64,000 nt of DNA, from the NCBI GenBank assembly GCA_005281725.1, contig SSBO01000012.1:6079177-6143176 (forward strand), read 5' to 3'. Shown in pieces: positions 1 through 13,967 of this stretch. Made by a program: the position numbers and the translations under genes. The notes under the pieces were generated by a model. It made no database searches, was not told the origin of the DNA, and was given only the letters and a program-made list of their open reading frames with translations. The first letter of the stretch is position 1; every line of letters begins with the position of its first letter. This stretch comes from Wuchereria bancrofti. Its lineage: Eukaryota; Nematoda; Chromadorea; Rhabditida; Onchocercidae.

Positions 1-81
1 GTTAGTTTAGAACTTATGAAGACAATTTCCAAAGATTAAGTTACAAGAATTCAATGTTAGATGATAATTTCATCATTGCAG

Positions 82-3000
82 TCCGTCAAATGTAAGTGAA
101 TACTGTCGTCAGAAAGTGTTCTCCTTAACTTCTGAGCACAATATGGCAGCACTTCCATGTGAATGTAATTCTCAAGGCAGTATAAGTTTCGCGTGCGAAG
201 AATATGGTGGCGAATGTTCTTGCCGTCCGAATATAATAGGACGTCGATGTGATCGTTGCGCATCTGGCTATTATAGTTTCCCAGATTGCATTAGTTCGTT
301 GTTTCCTTTCTTTTGATCTTTGTTTAGATTAAAGTCTTTGTCTGGAAGTACTCGATTTTAGAATGCAAATGTCCAGATAATCACTTATGTGATGAGAATA
401 CTGGTCAGTGTTTCTGTCCACCACATGTAGAAGGTAAGCACTGCGACAGCTGCGTACCCTATGCCTTCGGTTATGATCCTCTAATTGGTTGTCAGTTGTG
501 TGGTTGTCAACAAAATGGCTCAGAAGCTCGGCAACTTCAGTGCGATCCAGACAATGGACAATGTCTGTATGTTATCCTTCGATTAGCCCTGTTATCACTC
601 TTCAATAGTTTATTTCACAGCTTTGAAAACAAGTATCAGAATAATTCCAAAATATGCATGAGCTGAACTACGTTCATGATAAAGGAAAAACATGTTACAG
701 CTGCAAAGTCAATGTTGGTGGCAGAAAATGTGACAAATGTTTACCGGGTTTCTATGGTTTTCCACATTGTTACGAATGCGCATGCGAAATAAAAGGTACC
801 ACCGAAGAAATTTGTGAATCAACCAGTGCTGCTTGTAAGTGTAAGGTAGGTCTTTCGCGCTATTTATATTTTGTTGTATTGTCCATACTGGTTCACTGAG
901 TTATTTAATAGATATATCTAACAACTGCGTTGTTCCAGAAAAATGTAATTGGTGAGAATTGCGATATTTGTCGTCCTGGTACTTTCGACTTACGTGCATC
1001 AAACTCTGATGGCTGTTCAGAGTGTTTCTGTTTTGGTGCTACCGATCGCTGCCGATCTTCATTTCTTCCCATTACTTTTGTAATATTTCTCAACATTACT
1101 GTGTATAATATAATAATTTGGTTTAAAAAATTTTGTTTCAATAATTTTTGATTTCGTTAAGGTTAATTTTGATGAGGAGGCGTGGAAAGTATATCCAAAT
1201 GAATCTGTATTACATTCGCATGGTAAGATAGTATATGAAGCGAAAATTGATGGTAAAGATGATGTTTATTTTCTGGCTCCAGTACGATCGGGCCACGACT
1301 ACAGCACTTCTTATGGTTTACAAGTAATATTTTTCTGAAAATTTCAATGTCAATTATTTTTTTTTTAGCATTTTGGAAAGCATATTGTTTATATTTTCAG
1401 CTGTCCTTCGTAATATTATCGAATCCACGAGATGGTGAAACCAAAATGAGCTCCGCACCTGATGTTCAGTTGGTTGGGAATAACACAGTTTTGGATTTTT
1501 GGGCACGAGAACAACCAGCTAATCCACGAATACCATTTTATGTTGATATCATACTTTTGCCTGTAAATTTTGGATTCCAAATATCTAATATTTGTGCAAA
1601 GCGCTCTTTTGTTTGTTTTCTCATCCATTCTATAAATCATACAATTTCCTACGTTTAATACGATCTAATCGTAATGATGAGATGGATATTAATTTAGGAA
1701 AATTTCATGGAATCCACAGGGGAACCAACGACTCGTGATACTCTGATGATGGTATTGCACGACTTAGATGAACTTAGGATTAAGGCTTGTTACTATACAA
1801 ATTGCGAATTAGCGTCAATTAGTGAATTACAACTTGAAATAGCTAAAGATGATCAGACCACTAGTGACAGTTACACAGCTTCTTCTGTCGAAATATGCCA
1901 GTGTCCACCGCCTTATACTGGACTTTCTTGTCAGGTACCAAAACTTATTTCTACCTGAAATGTGGATTTTGAATTATAACGAATGCCCAAAATTTCTGCT
2001 GGGATTGTTCTCAGAATTTATGGGCTCTGTTTCTCTTTCAAAAGAAGTTTCTAAAAATCTTTGTAATATTCGCCAAGTTACTATATAATCATTTAGCAAT
2101 GTTCTCCTGGTTACTATCGCGTCAGTAACGGTCGGTATCTTGGTTCTTGCGTCTCCTGCAATTGTAATGGTCATTCTGGAAGTTGCGATCCGACTACTGG
2201 AATTTGTTTCGATTGTGAACACGATACTTTTGGCGATCACTGCGAATTTTGTCGGGTGGGATTTTATGGTGATGCCACCAAAGGTGGACCCTATTCATGC
2301 ATGCCATGTGCCTGTCCATATGCTACTGATTCGAACAACTTTGCAACAAGTTGTCAGGTTAATGTTGTTTATTATTTTTATTATTCCTGTTATTATTTTT
2401 CTTTTCAAGAGAAATAGGCACCTGATTACATTTTTGTCGTTTGAAGGTCAGTGAAACAGGACTGTTGGAGTCATGTTTCTGTAAGGAAGGATATACCTCT
2501 GATCATTGCGAGCGATGCAGTATTGGCTATTATGGCCAGCCTACTGCAATTGATGGTTCTTGTCATAAATGTAACTGCAATAATAATAATGATCTTGCAA
2601 TTGACGGGTCTTGTCATCCAGTAACTGGCGATTGCTATCTTTGTTTAAATAATACTGATGGCGCACATTGCGAACATTGCAAACCATGGTTCTATGGCGA
2701 CGCTGTGGAAGCTAAAAACTGTACAAGTGAGATGTCACATTATTTCGACAGTTTTTTTTTCCCATTACAACATAAAATTAAATTGGAGAAGGAAATTCTT
2801 GAAATTTTCAATTTTATGCTGCAATTTTATGCTTATTTTTTCTCCATCAGTATTTACTCATTTCTCTCAGATTTCAACATTATTTGGTTGAAAATGACAA
2901 AAAAAAAAATTGAATTAGTGATGAGTCCTCTTTTTGAAATTTTCTTTCGTAAAGCTTTGTAGATTGTGCATGTAATCAATGCGGTAGTTCATTATGTGAC

Positions 3001-6000
3001 AACAGTTCTGGAAAATGTGAGTGCTTAACGAATGTAGAAGGAGAAAAGTGTGATCGCTGTGTGGTAAATTTTACTTTTTTTATTTAACTAATAATTTTAA
3101 GCATTTCAAAATATAGCGAGTGGTTTTTCTTAGCTATTCATAAATTACGGTATTAAAAAAAATCGCTTCATTAGACGAACGCATGGGGTTTCATACGCTG
3201 CCACGGTTGTGAAATGTGCAACTGCGCCTTGGCATCATCAAGTCCTCAGTGTGATGCTGAGACCGGACAATGTTCCTGTATGCCTGGAGCTGCTGGACAA
3301 ATGTGCGAAATCTGTGAGTATGGCTACTGGAATTATGGGCCTACCGGATGCTCCAGTTTGTTTCAATTTTGACGTTTTATTTCTAATTTCTGTATTCTCT
3401 GAGTGGAAATTTGATTTTCTCAATGAATGAAGTTAAATTTTTCTTTTAATTTTCTCTATTAAATTATTTGTGTGAATTTTTTGCTTGATGGTGGTTTAGA
3501 TGACAAAAGTTTATATTTAAATTGTTTTCTGAAATATGACTTAAGTTAAATCAATTGTTAACAGTTAATGATGAACTCCAAGTTCTATTGATGGTTTTTA
3601 ATGACAAAATTTTTAGAATGTGATTGTGAAGCAGATTTATCGATGGGGACAGTGTGTGATGTTAATACAGGGCAGTGCCACTGTCAAGAGGGTGCTACCG
3701 GACCTCGATGCGATCAGTGCGCTTTGCACTACGTGCGAATACCAAATTTTGGATGCCGATGTAAGTTGTTTCATCTATTGCTTTTAGAGAGGATTGCGAA
3801 GAAATAAAGGAAAGATTGAATATATCTTATAGTATTATGCCTGAAGTGGACTTAGTTGGCGTTGCTGAAGTCTTTGTGACTTTTTTTTTTTAAAGGGACA
3901 GTTCACAAGCAAATTTGTCATTTTAGTATGTGATGAATGTGTTCACTCAGTGATGCATGATCTGGATAAATTAACCGATGCTGTTGCTCTTGTTAATGGA
4001 ACAGTCAACAATATTTCAACAACTGCTCTCACGGGTGCCCGTCTTAAACGCATTCATAAGAAAATTAACGATCTGAAAGTATGTAAAGTGCTCTATCCTT
4101 TCATTACCATGATTTCAGAAATCCATTTCTTTAAGCATCTAATGATATAAAGTTGATGAGGAAATTGCCTTCAAGCCAAAAAGCGAAAATGTTAAAGTAT
4201 CGATGTAAAGAATAACACCCTTTAACATATGTACCATTTGTAGCCGATAGTTGTAAATCATATGAACTCATCATCTGATGTGGATATTAAAAGTTTGAGC
4301 AGCAATGGTATATTGGATTCAGCTTCTAACGTTGTCAGTGTAATTGTTCGTGCTAATCGATCCTTGGATACACTTAGTACCATGGGTAGTACTTTGAATG
4401 GTATCATAAACAGAACTAATATCGTAAGTCATTAAAAGCATTAAATAAAACAACACAACTCTTAGGAACTTTCTTCCTATTTGCAACAAAAAATTTTGAG
4501 CAAAAGGAATTTAATAACACTATTGGATTGGTGACTGGATAGAAGACATTATTTGAGATGAGTAGTTGATTTGTAGTATTAGAGCCCTAAATTTATAATT
4601 ATTAGACGAGAAAGATATATCGATTATAGATGAGTTCCGAAAAATGTATTCAAAAGAGGTAGATATGCTAGAGGACTTACGCGCAAAACGGAATAACTCT
4701 ACTGATAAAGATTATATGCTTAGATAAAGTTTAAATTGACAGTGATCTCTCAAGAAAAGTTTGTCGAAGAAGAGTACTGCGACTGTTCAGTTATCATTAA
4801 CGGAGCTGACCTCAGTTTTGTTTCCTTTACCTCAGACAATACATCCCACAATCATTTGGATCTTTAATTTTGATCTTAGTGGAACTTTTATATTCCGAAA
4901 AATGATTTCATTATCTATAGACACTTAAAATGTGACTAAATCTTTTGCTTCATCTTATTTTGTGAATATATGAGATGTAATATGTCTTCATTGCATTGCA
5001 GTTTCTCTCAGGTGTATTTGATCGTGTTGAATTAGCTGCATCAGTTGTTGATTCCTTAAAAAACCTAGTCTTCTCACTTGGCAAAGATTCCGGTGCTGTA
5101 TATCGTCAGAAATGGTTGACGGATTCAACTTTGCTTTTACAAAAAATTCGCAATGCTGCGGACGAGTTGGTTTTTCCGAAATACTTTGTAATTCTATTTA
5201 TTAAATTACATGTAATTTATTCATATTCCAGTTTATTTTCCCCTCAAAATCTATAGCATTTCTTGTCGTTGCCCTCTATTGCTGTTTTATTATCTGTTCT
5301 CATTATCGCCAAATGGAGTAGTGCATTGCATGAGCAAATATTTCGTTTTGAAAAAATTTAGTGAAGAGACTAGGGAGCGAATGAAAGATGCAGAAGATGA
5401 GACGCAAAAATTGCTGAGTCGTATAAGAGAGCTAAAGGATGAAGACAATGTGATGCATGCAAAGTACTTTACTGTAAGAGATCAAGTGGACAGACTCATG
5501 AATAACATTACGGATTACCATTCTTTTCTTTATCGAGCGGCCAATTCAGTTGAAAACACTCTTCAGGTGAGGTACAGTTTGCTTTTCTCTCTAAATCTGC
5601 GCTTTGAAAATTCCTTCTTTCTGTACTCCTTTCATTTTCATTGTCAATATTATATTATTATATTCCAGCGAGTGAACAATTCAAATATACGTCATATAAA
5701 TTCGGTTCAAGCTGGCGTGAAAGCAGGTGAAGCGAAAATCAGAGAAACTCATGCATTTATAAACAGTCTTAAGGAAACTTCCGAAATCTCCATAGAATCA
5801 TTAAGTAATTTGAACAAAACGCTCCGTGAAGTAATAAGCAAAGTTCAAGTTGTGTTTGGTCAGCTAAATATTATGAATGGCACATATCGTCATAGACGGA
5901 CACGTAACATTAATAAGGTTATTGAATCATTTATCAAGATTTTATAGATTTAGTTATGTTTTTTCTAATAATCAAGTATAGGCGATTATGAAAACAGCAC

Positions 6001-9000
6001 TTTCTGAAATAAATTAGTTTTTCAAAAGCTGTTTCAAGCAATAAGATGTAAGGTATTAGCATAACTTACATCTCTGTTGCAGAATGAATACAGAAGCAAA
6101 TTGAAAGAATTAGAAAGTGAAGCATTATTTTTGTCTTCTTTGTTTGGTAGAACGCGAACCGAAGCAAAGAATGCAGTAGCAGCCGCTAATGGATACAAAG
6201 AATTGATAGAACATTTGAAAAAAGCACGAGATATTGCAAATCGGACATCTTTAAATGCTGAGCAAGCTAGAAGGTTCCATGAAGAAGGAGTGGTAATTGT
6301 TAGATATCTATAAGGAGCTCTTTTGCACATCTTATATTTGTGTTGTGTTAAAAACCGAAGTTACAGTTATCATTATTTCTGAGATCTTATTGAATTCCAA
6401 AATTTAATATACAGGCAGCATCAGCGAGAACATTCCGTGAAAAGTCGGCTGATTTGTTACGTTCTGCTGTTGATCTAAAGCAGTCAAGTGTAAACAATGT
6501 AGATGTCCTGAAAGATATTTTCCTTGGAAAAGCATTGGAATTACAGTTCTTCATTGAGAACCAGAAAAGGATCCTAGATAGCCTTCATCCTAAGTTCGAT
6601 GATTTAGAAGTGGTATGTTTTTGTGTGAAGTAATGGAAGGAATAGCAGTAAGGAATATCCTTCCAGAAAAATTCAAAAACTCATCCCATTTATTTTTTCT
6701 CATTAGATGCATTTTATCGAGATAGTTGAATCAACAAATGATTGATTTTCCAGAATGCAAAACTGGAACATTCACTAACTGCTTCGGAAGAGGCAAGAAC
6801 AAGAACTGACAGTACCATTTCCTTATTTGATCGCGTCAAGCCTGATTTGGAAAAAATGGTTAGTCGTAGCAAGAAGCTGGTTGAGTCAATTTCAGTTTCT
6901 GCTAACAATGTGGATACCGCTAGAGAGCAAATTTGGAAGGTAAATCAGGAGCATTATTATCACATTACGTTGGTTTGAATCCAGATGATGGAGATGGTTA
7001 GACGTAGTATATAAATTAAGCTTAATTTAAGCTGGTAAATGAAAGTTCACCGATCATGGAAGAGCTAAAAATGCGGCAGCATGCAGCTTTAAATACTTCG
7101 ACAACAATAGAACATTGTCGTGAAAAGCTAAATTTATTAAAAGAAAAGATCACTCTCTCTCGAGATTTAGCCAACAGGGTTTGTTTATTCTAATATGTTG
7201 AATTAACTATATAAAATGTCATGATGTATTTCCCTGAAGCAATAGATAAGTTAAAATCAAATTATAGATCAAGTTGGGTGCACATTTCGAAAAAGGAAGT
7301 ATTCTGGAGTTGCCATTACCTCCACGAATAACGCGTTTTGCTGCATACACTGATATCGAATTTTTCTTTAGAACTACGAACACTAGTGGTATTACTGGCT
7401 TTTGTTTTGACAATTCATTGTAGACAAATAATTTCAAAAATAGTAACAAAGGTAGAGGAAAAATAAAGTATGTACTTCTTTTTAGGTTTAATATTATTCT
7501 TTGGTAATGAACTTGGCGTTGCTGGAACGCGTGCTGTACCAACCGATGATTACATTGCTGTTGAAGTAGAGAGAGGCCATTTGCGGATAGTTATTAATCT
7601 TGGTGAAACGCCCACACAACTGGTCTCGGACTCGTAAGTTTTCTCAATTTCCAAAGGACGACAACTCATAAATAACATTAATAAAAGAAATTTGGGAATA
7701 ATCTGATGTGTCTCTTCTTTTTTCCTTTTTCATTTATGAATAACTAAGGGAAGATCATAATAACAATGAAAGTCAAATATCAGTCCAATTTGATGTGGGT
7801 GTAATCAAATCTGAATACTTAAATATTTAATTAGTTATAGCTTCAATAACTTTATCCATTCTCTAGCTTTGTCACTGATGGCAATTGGCGGAAGGTGGCT
7901 GTAGATCGTGTTGGCAAAACAATTAAACTTCGATTATCGTCACCAAATTCAGTAAATTACGAGGAGGAAAAAACAAGAACTGTAGGCGGCTTCAAATCGG
8001 TCCTCAATCTCCATCAAAAGAAAAGTCGCTTATTTATCGGCGGTGTTGTTCCCGGTGTCAATGTAAGGAGTCTGTTAATATTATAATCGAAGGCCGAATC
8101 ATATGAGATAGTTTTCGTTTTTCCAGTTAATCGGAAAAGATTTATAGATCTCGCCGGAAATACATAATCGTGAATTCACTGGTGATATCGAAGATTTACG
8201 CATTCATGGTGAAACACTTGGTCTGTGGAATGCCAAAAAAGGAGGTAATTACAATGTGAAAGGTGCAATGAAGAAATTTTTTGCCACTTCGTTGACCAAT
8301 GAAATTGGTTCGTCATTGTTCGCTTTATTCTTGCTTTCATAAAATATGCAGGATGAAATATAAATCTTCAAATATAAATTTTGAGCACTTGCTTTTTTCA
8401 GTTAAAATTGATTGACCGGAGAGTTTTTGGAAAGATGACGTTTGTTAGTTATTGACCTTTCTTGAAGGCCAATATTTATTAATCTTTTCAGAACATTGTA
8501 AATATTCAGGGTAGATCTCTTCTGTATACGATCTGGCCTAAAAATATAAGTCATAGATACGATGTTTTGCAGCACTGAGCTTTAATGGAGATGGATACGC
8601 TGTTCACAAGCTGGGTATTTGGAATCCACGAAAGCAAACAATTTTCTCCTTGACCTTTCAGACATATTCACCTGATGGGTTATTCATATACCTTGGAAAG
8701 GAAGTACGCATTATGCAGTTGCTTCTGTCAGCAGCCTTAAATAATGTTTCATTTCTTTTGCTGAAAATTCCAGTACTTGAACATCCATATTTTGATTTTT
8801 TTAGCGCGGTTTTCTGTCTCTTGAGCTACAAGATGGTAGAGTGAAGCTCTCATTTGATTTTGGTTCGGGGGTTGGAAGACTAACAAGTACTGGTAATAAT
8901 TACAATGACGGCAAACCTCATTGTGTGTATGTTCACCGGTTAGAACGTCATGCTCGTATGCAGGTAGATGATAGTGATGTTTCGGAAGGCGACTCACCTG

Positions 9001-12000
9001 GTACAATGTTCGAACTTAGCCTGTCTGATGTTTTTTATTTAGGCGGTGTGCCATCCGATGTTTCGACGTTAGTTCACTTTTTTTTTTTACTTTCTTTTCT
9101 TTTTTTGCAGCCATCATTCTGAAAATGGAAATGCAGTGTGGACGATGATCTGTTGTTTCAAAGAATGCCTCTGTTTTAGTCGCTCGAGTTTTTTCTTGAC
9201 CATATTATTTCCGATCTTATTGAAAGAGCCAAAACATCTCAGGATTTCATTTCAGTTCTAGATAACCTTTTCCATCCAGAAGTTACCGTCTGTAAGTCTG
9301 GTCGTCTCATCTGTGACCATTCGACGACGTATCCTAGTTGGCAGCGTTTACCTTTTCTCGCAATTGTAATGACAATATCGTAAGATATTCCCACACTTGA
9401 ACTCCATTTGCGTTGTCATTCTCTGTGACAATCTGCTGTGTAGGTGGACGTTATCTACTAAATTTCAGCTTCATGATTTTGTGTTAGCATGATGAACAAT
9501 GTGTAATTGGGTGTGTCATAAGCAGTTAACACCTGCATACAATTATCCTTCCAGACGCACAGCAGTTGTGTCGATGAACGGATGTATAGAACGGGTGAAG
9601 TTGGACAATCGTTTAGTGGACTTGAGTAAATCGAGAACTGCTAGAGGCGTACAGTTAGGATGCAGTGCTCGAAATGTGCGCGTTGTATCAATGGTATCGG
9701 AACGTTCCTCCGCTACTTTCAGTGGTTTTAATGCTAAAGAAGATTATCTCGAATTGACATTCCGATTTAAAACAAAACGATCATCTGGTATTCTTGCATC
9801 AGTTATTTCCGATGAACAGGTTGGTCTTTCCAAAAATTTCTGAAAGCAACAAGAACTAAATCCGATGTGACGCATCAAGTGCGTGTTTTAATAGCAGATA
9901 TTTCATTTGAATTCTGTTTTATAAGTGATTTAGCAGTCAGTAAGAATAACTTTAGAACTGTTGGGAAGTTAAAGCTTAAATTCTGAGTCGAGAATAAAAG
10001 TGACGGGGAATAAGATGATCATTTCACACTGTTTGGGTGGAAGCTAAAAATGTAATGTTCAGGAAGTCTTGTTGCAACTGCGTTACCTAGATGGATTTAT
10101 TTTTGCTGAGTACGGTTCTGATAACAAAGATGTTGCTCAGATCGAATTCAGATCAATTGCTGATGGTCATTGGCACTACTTCGCAGCTATAGTGAAACCG
10201 GAAACTATACGGCTAGATTTGGATGATCTTTATTCAAATGAAATTCGTAGGACTGTTGCAAATAATGAGGTTGTTCGATCTAACGCCTTCTTAACATATC
10301 GAATTGCATTATTGCTCCTTATTTGTAGAGTACTAGCATGCTTTGAATCATACTTGTTTTATTTCTTACAGGTGGTTGGTGTACCGATCATTGTGCAGTT
10401 TGGTCAGTCACTCGATTCTAATCTATATTTCGAAGGATGCATCGGTGATGCAACATACAATGGTCAATTACTGGATTTTGTTGAGGTGAATTTTTTGTGG
10501 ATACGAAATACATTGTTGTCAGCTTATGAAAAGAAAATAATGAAAAAACCGGTGCCATTTAACTCCATCTTCCAGATTTTTTTTTCATAATGACATTATT
10601 GCAGGCATCAACTAATGAAGTGGGTCTAACAGACTGTTCTTTTCTGGAAGACATCTCAACAACAAGTATGTCTTCTGGACAAACAACAACAAATCAACCT
10701 ATGAATGTCTCCATACCTGCGACAAACAGCATGCAACCATTTGTGACAGAAACTGATAATGAATTCACTGCAGAAAGTGTTAGTTTAAATGTATTCCTTA
10801 AATGTAAGTTCATAATGTTGAACAAAGGATTTATCGTTCAGATAAACTAATGAGCATTTTTGGTTAGCTCTCAAATTATTGATTCGTTTTTAGAGAATTT
10901 CATCGGGCACACTTTTCCTTTCAACACTGAGAGGAATTGCTCGCAAGTCAGACGAATGTGCACTTTTGAAAAGATCGTTTGGCGGTAGACCCGATTCCAG
11001 TGGTACTCGATTTGGTTTGTCTCCCTCATCACGCCTTGAATTTGATAAGCCACCTGCTTCGTTTGATAAAAAGTAAGTTAAAATACGCTATAACACAGTC
11101 CAAATATCAATTGTTTGAAAATAATTATTTATTTGAGATAATTTTTTTTTTTTTTTGAGAGAGACGTAAAACTGTGAGCTAATTCAGAACTGACTGTTAA
11201 AGATTTCTCTCTATGGATATAATGATTTTTCAAACCTACTGTCTCTAACTTTAGTGCTTTTAAAAACGAGTATAAATTCACAGCAGTCTATTCTCGATAC
11301 AGTTGCGAGCCACAGCGTCAAATGGAATAATTATGTTCACGACGAATAACAGACATACTGATTACTTAGCCTTATATCTCGTGAACGGCATTGTTCATTT
11401 TGCTTACAATTCTGGATCAGGACAAGTAATGAATATTTTCATTTCATTATCTGTTCTTCAAATTTTAATTTACTTTTTACTGTCCGTTTATTGTGTTGAG
11501 GCTGTTCTAAAATCAAATAGAAGTGTAATGGACTATGAATGGCACAGTATAAGAGCGGAACGTGAAGGCCTTGCGGGAACATTATATATTGACAATGTAA
11601 TGGAAGCAAATGGACAATCTCCTCCTGGAACCGACGCAGTTGATACTCAACCACCAATCTATATTGGGGGACTCCCAACAGATCTTGTACCGTTTGCATC
11701 CAGAATATTACAGGTATACTTTTTTATTGACTTAAACAGAGGTGGGAGCAGTAAAATTTCGTTCTAGTTTCGTTGGAGTGATCTTGTTGGTCAGTGACAG
11801 TTATTATAAATTATTGTGATGATTGAAGGGTGCTAAATCGGTTTTTGGTGGATGTTTGAGAGATTTCAAGCTTAACGAAATGAAGTTTGATGTGCTACCA
11901 GTAGAGATTGGTACAGTGCCATGCAGTCACTACACTGAAGAAGGACTATATTTTGGACCAAATGGTGGCTACGCTGTTTTAAACAAAAACTTGAAGGTAT

Positions 12001-13967
12001 GTGATTTAGATGAATCATCGTAATATAAATTACAATCATCATTTTATGATACTGAAGCAGATTCATTCCACTGCCATGAAATAAACTTGAAGTATGCAGC
12101 ATGAACATGTATTGTTGTGATTGGTAGATAGTGCGTGAAATATTGAACTATCAAATTCTGGCCACCTGGCTATGTTAACGTGAAAGGATTTGTGAAGAAT
12201 CTCAAGATTGATCTAACCGCCATTGGGAATAAAGGCTGATGCCTAGATACAATTTTAGCTGTTACATGATTTTCGGGAGATCGGCTGATTTATTTCCAAT
12301 ACCTCGATGCAAGCGAAATCCTCTTAAGGAGTGATGTATATTGTTGAGATTAAAAAGCGAAATACTTCTGCTTTTTTTGACGTATGCAAAGCTACCACGT
12401 ATAGGACCAGTTTCTTTTATATGCAAACAGCGTTATAAGCATATCCTTAGCTGATAATAGGACACTGACTAAACAAAGCTAAATTCATTCTACCTCTATT
12501 ATGATGTTAAGTAACGGGGAAGACTGGAGAACCAATTATTCGGGGTGTGCAGAATATTACGTAGATAAGCTAACGAAGCAATTAGGAAATAAAATTATGA
12601 ATCATATGGAGGATAAACAAATCAACCATAGTTAAATCATTATGCCGCTACCTGGATGTTACGGAATTAATATTATATTGACTCAATCACTTATAGACAG
12701 AGATGCAAAAGTGGAAAATTGTCCTCTGTCAAATGATCATGCTAAAATGGCAACCTTAATGCAATCTTCAACTTTCTTGCGCTTATTACATCTTTATACC
12801 AAGTGCATTACGATTGTCTTCGCATCCAATTTGTCTTTTGATACCATTAATTGAATGTTTTCAATACATTTTACATCTAAACAGTCACGTTTTAATGTTC
12901 ACGTATTTAATAGATTACTGTTTTGTCCCATTCTTGCCACTGTAACTGTCTGTGCTAATTGAGGTAAAAAGCCCTGAAAATATTCGAAAAAAATAGTTTT
13001 ATATGCACTGAGTATGCAGCATTAAAATGATATTCGAAAATATCTAGTATTGAAATATTACATATAAAGTGGATATATAACACTGAAATAATATCCTTGA
13101 TTATACTTTAATTAAAATAAGCATCACAAAGACCAAAGTTGGGCCAAGAAGCGATGCCAATAACAATATAGTTTTTCTAATAAAACATAAATCAATGGTA
13201 ACGCATTAGTACTTTTCAGGTTGGCTCATCGTTCAATATTGAGTTAGAAGTGCGACCGCGAACAAAAACTGCTGTTTTATTATCAGTTGGTGTTCTGGAA
13301 TATTTAACACTTCAATTCTCCAATGGCACGGTTAAATTCACAGTGGATAATGGTGCAGGTCAGGAGACGGTAGTACACGTACCGAGCACTACCAACGCTC
13401 TGTGTGACGGACACTGGCATCACATAAAGGTTGGTAACATTTCTGACCAAGAGGTGAAACTATTTCTGAATGCTTTCATCTGAGAGGAGAAATAAATAGC
13501 CAGTTATAGTGATAACAGTACCAATAAACAGATCCTATCTGTAATAGTATCTCAAAACAGACCATACCGTCTACCATGACACGAACTGTTCCTCAGTTGT
13601 GGTAAATTGTTTACTTATTTATATTCAGCTTTACAAAACGAAGAATCTGATGACTTTGACTGTTGATGGCAGAAGCAGTTTAAACATAATGAAGAAAGGT
13701 AGAAAGACGGACACGAATACAAAGGATCCTCTGTATCTAGGTGGTGTTCCCAAAGGCACTAGAACAAGAGGTTTGGAAACAACAGGTTAGTTTTACGCAG
13801 AGTTTAGGGTATACATCTCATGCGTCATAATATCATTTTTAGATGGATTTTTGGGTTGTGTTCGTGTTTTAAATATGGGGAAGAAACCGCGGAAACGAAA
13901 AAACATTGACTTGTCACAAGTATCTCTATTTGGTGATATTACGGAAAATTCTTGTCCTGTTAATTGA
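82..13967 (+). CDS. epi-1: Laminin subunit alpha, EPI-1-like (alpha 3/5 class), 3' part of gene, 38 exons
   Basis: This is the C-terminal ~2,297 residues of a secreted basement-membrane laminin alpha chain; the N-terminal part lies before the window. Exons run 82-293, 362-566, 701-845, 939-1079, 1162-1323, 1401-1562, 1698-1934, 2097-2357, 2447-2726, 2963-3063, 3175-3355, 3617-3760, 3927-4078, 4244-4423, 5002-5165, 5362-5566, 5669-5917, 6083-6292, 6415-6612, 6754-6939, 7032-7178, 7268-7388, 7486-7633, 7867-8062, 8148-8307, 8573-8703, 8805-9067, 9555-9819, 10063-10269, 10372-10485, 10605-10778, 10894-11072, 11284-11425, 11501-11713, 11829-11996, 13220-13429, 13629-13785, 13843-13967, and all phases agree. 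Eight-cysteine LE repeats come first, then the L4 domain (1162-1934), more LE repeats to ~3940, the coiled coil (~3940-7260) that joins beta and gamma chains, and five LG domains. The cysteine pattern [13 protein letters not shown] before L4 and the [16 protein letters not shown] stretch inside it are typical of alpha 5, hence EPI-1 rather than LAM-3. That assignment is from memory of the family; the laminin call itself is secure. Confidence 0.95.
1162..1934 (+). other. Laminin IV type A (L4) domain within the alpha chain
   Basis: Four exons (1162-1323, 1401-1562, 1698-1934, entered from 939-1079), all phase 0, encode a cysteine-poor globular insert of about 185 residues between two LE repeats. 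It starts with [16 protein letters not shown] and ends where an LE repeat resumes at [15 protein letters not shown]. This is the usual position of an L4 domain splitting an LE repeat. One N-glycosylation sequon (NNT) is visible in the middle exon. The function of L4 domains in assembly is not well defined. Confidence 0.88.
3927..7267 (+). other. Laminin alpha coiled-coil (domains II and I)
   Basis: Exons from 3927 to 7178 encode heptad-rich, cysteine-poor sequence. It opens with [20 protein letters not shown], the Cys-x-x-Cys hinge where the three laminin chains are normally disulfide-linked. Many NxS/T sequons occur (for example NGTVNNIS and NNITDY). A basic stretch, [10 protein letters not shown], sits at about 5890-5917. 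The 578-base gap 4424-5001 is treated as an intron because both flanking exons are phase 0, but it contains coding-like pieces (see findings). Confidence 0.85.
7268..13967 (+). other. Laminin G-like domains LG1-LG5
   Basis: Five LG domains close the chain: LG1 about 7268-8307, LG2 8573-9650, LG3 9690-10640, LG4 11040-11960 and LG5 13220-13967. Each shows the familiar ending with a GG(V/L)P motif ([27 protein letters not shown]) followed by a Cys-containing GC(I/L/V)xx strand. A Ser/Thr-rich linker with little structure (about 10640-11020, including [15 protein letters not shown]) separates LG3 from LG4, as in vertebrate alpha chains. LG domains normally bind integrin (LG1-3) and dystroglycan, heparin or sulfatide (LG4-5). 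The chain ends ENSCPVN, with the last Cys just before the stop. Confidence 0.85.
12429..13041. repeat. 0.6 kb dispersed repeat, copy A (in laminin intron)
   Basis: About 613 bases in the 1.2 kb intron 11997-13219 match 52592-53207 almost base for base. The central ~530 bases appear identical by eye; differences sit near the ends (a small indel after AGCGTTATAAG, then substitutions and an indel after about 12988). Both copies keep a 70-codon open frame (12642-12854) starting [21 protein letters not shown] found no terminal inverted repeats and no clear target-site duplication. It may be a non-autonomous mobile element or a recent segmental duplicate. Confidence 0.9.

Noticed and set aside
12642..12854. 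70-codon open frame starting MPLPGCYG, present twice.
   Set aside because: It lies wholly within the duplicated 0.6 kb unit, has no splice context or known motif, and its preservation is explained by the recent copying. It is described under the repeat, not as a gene.
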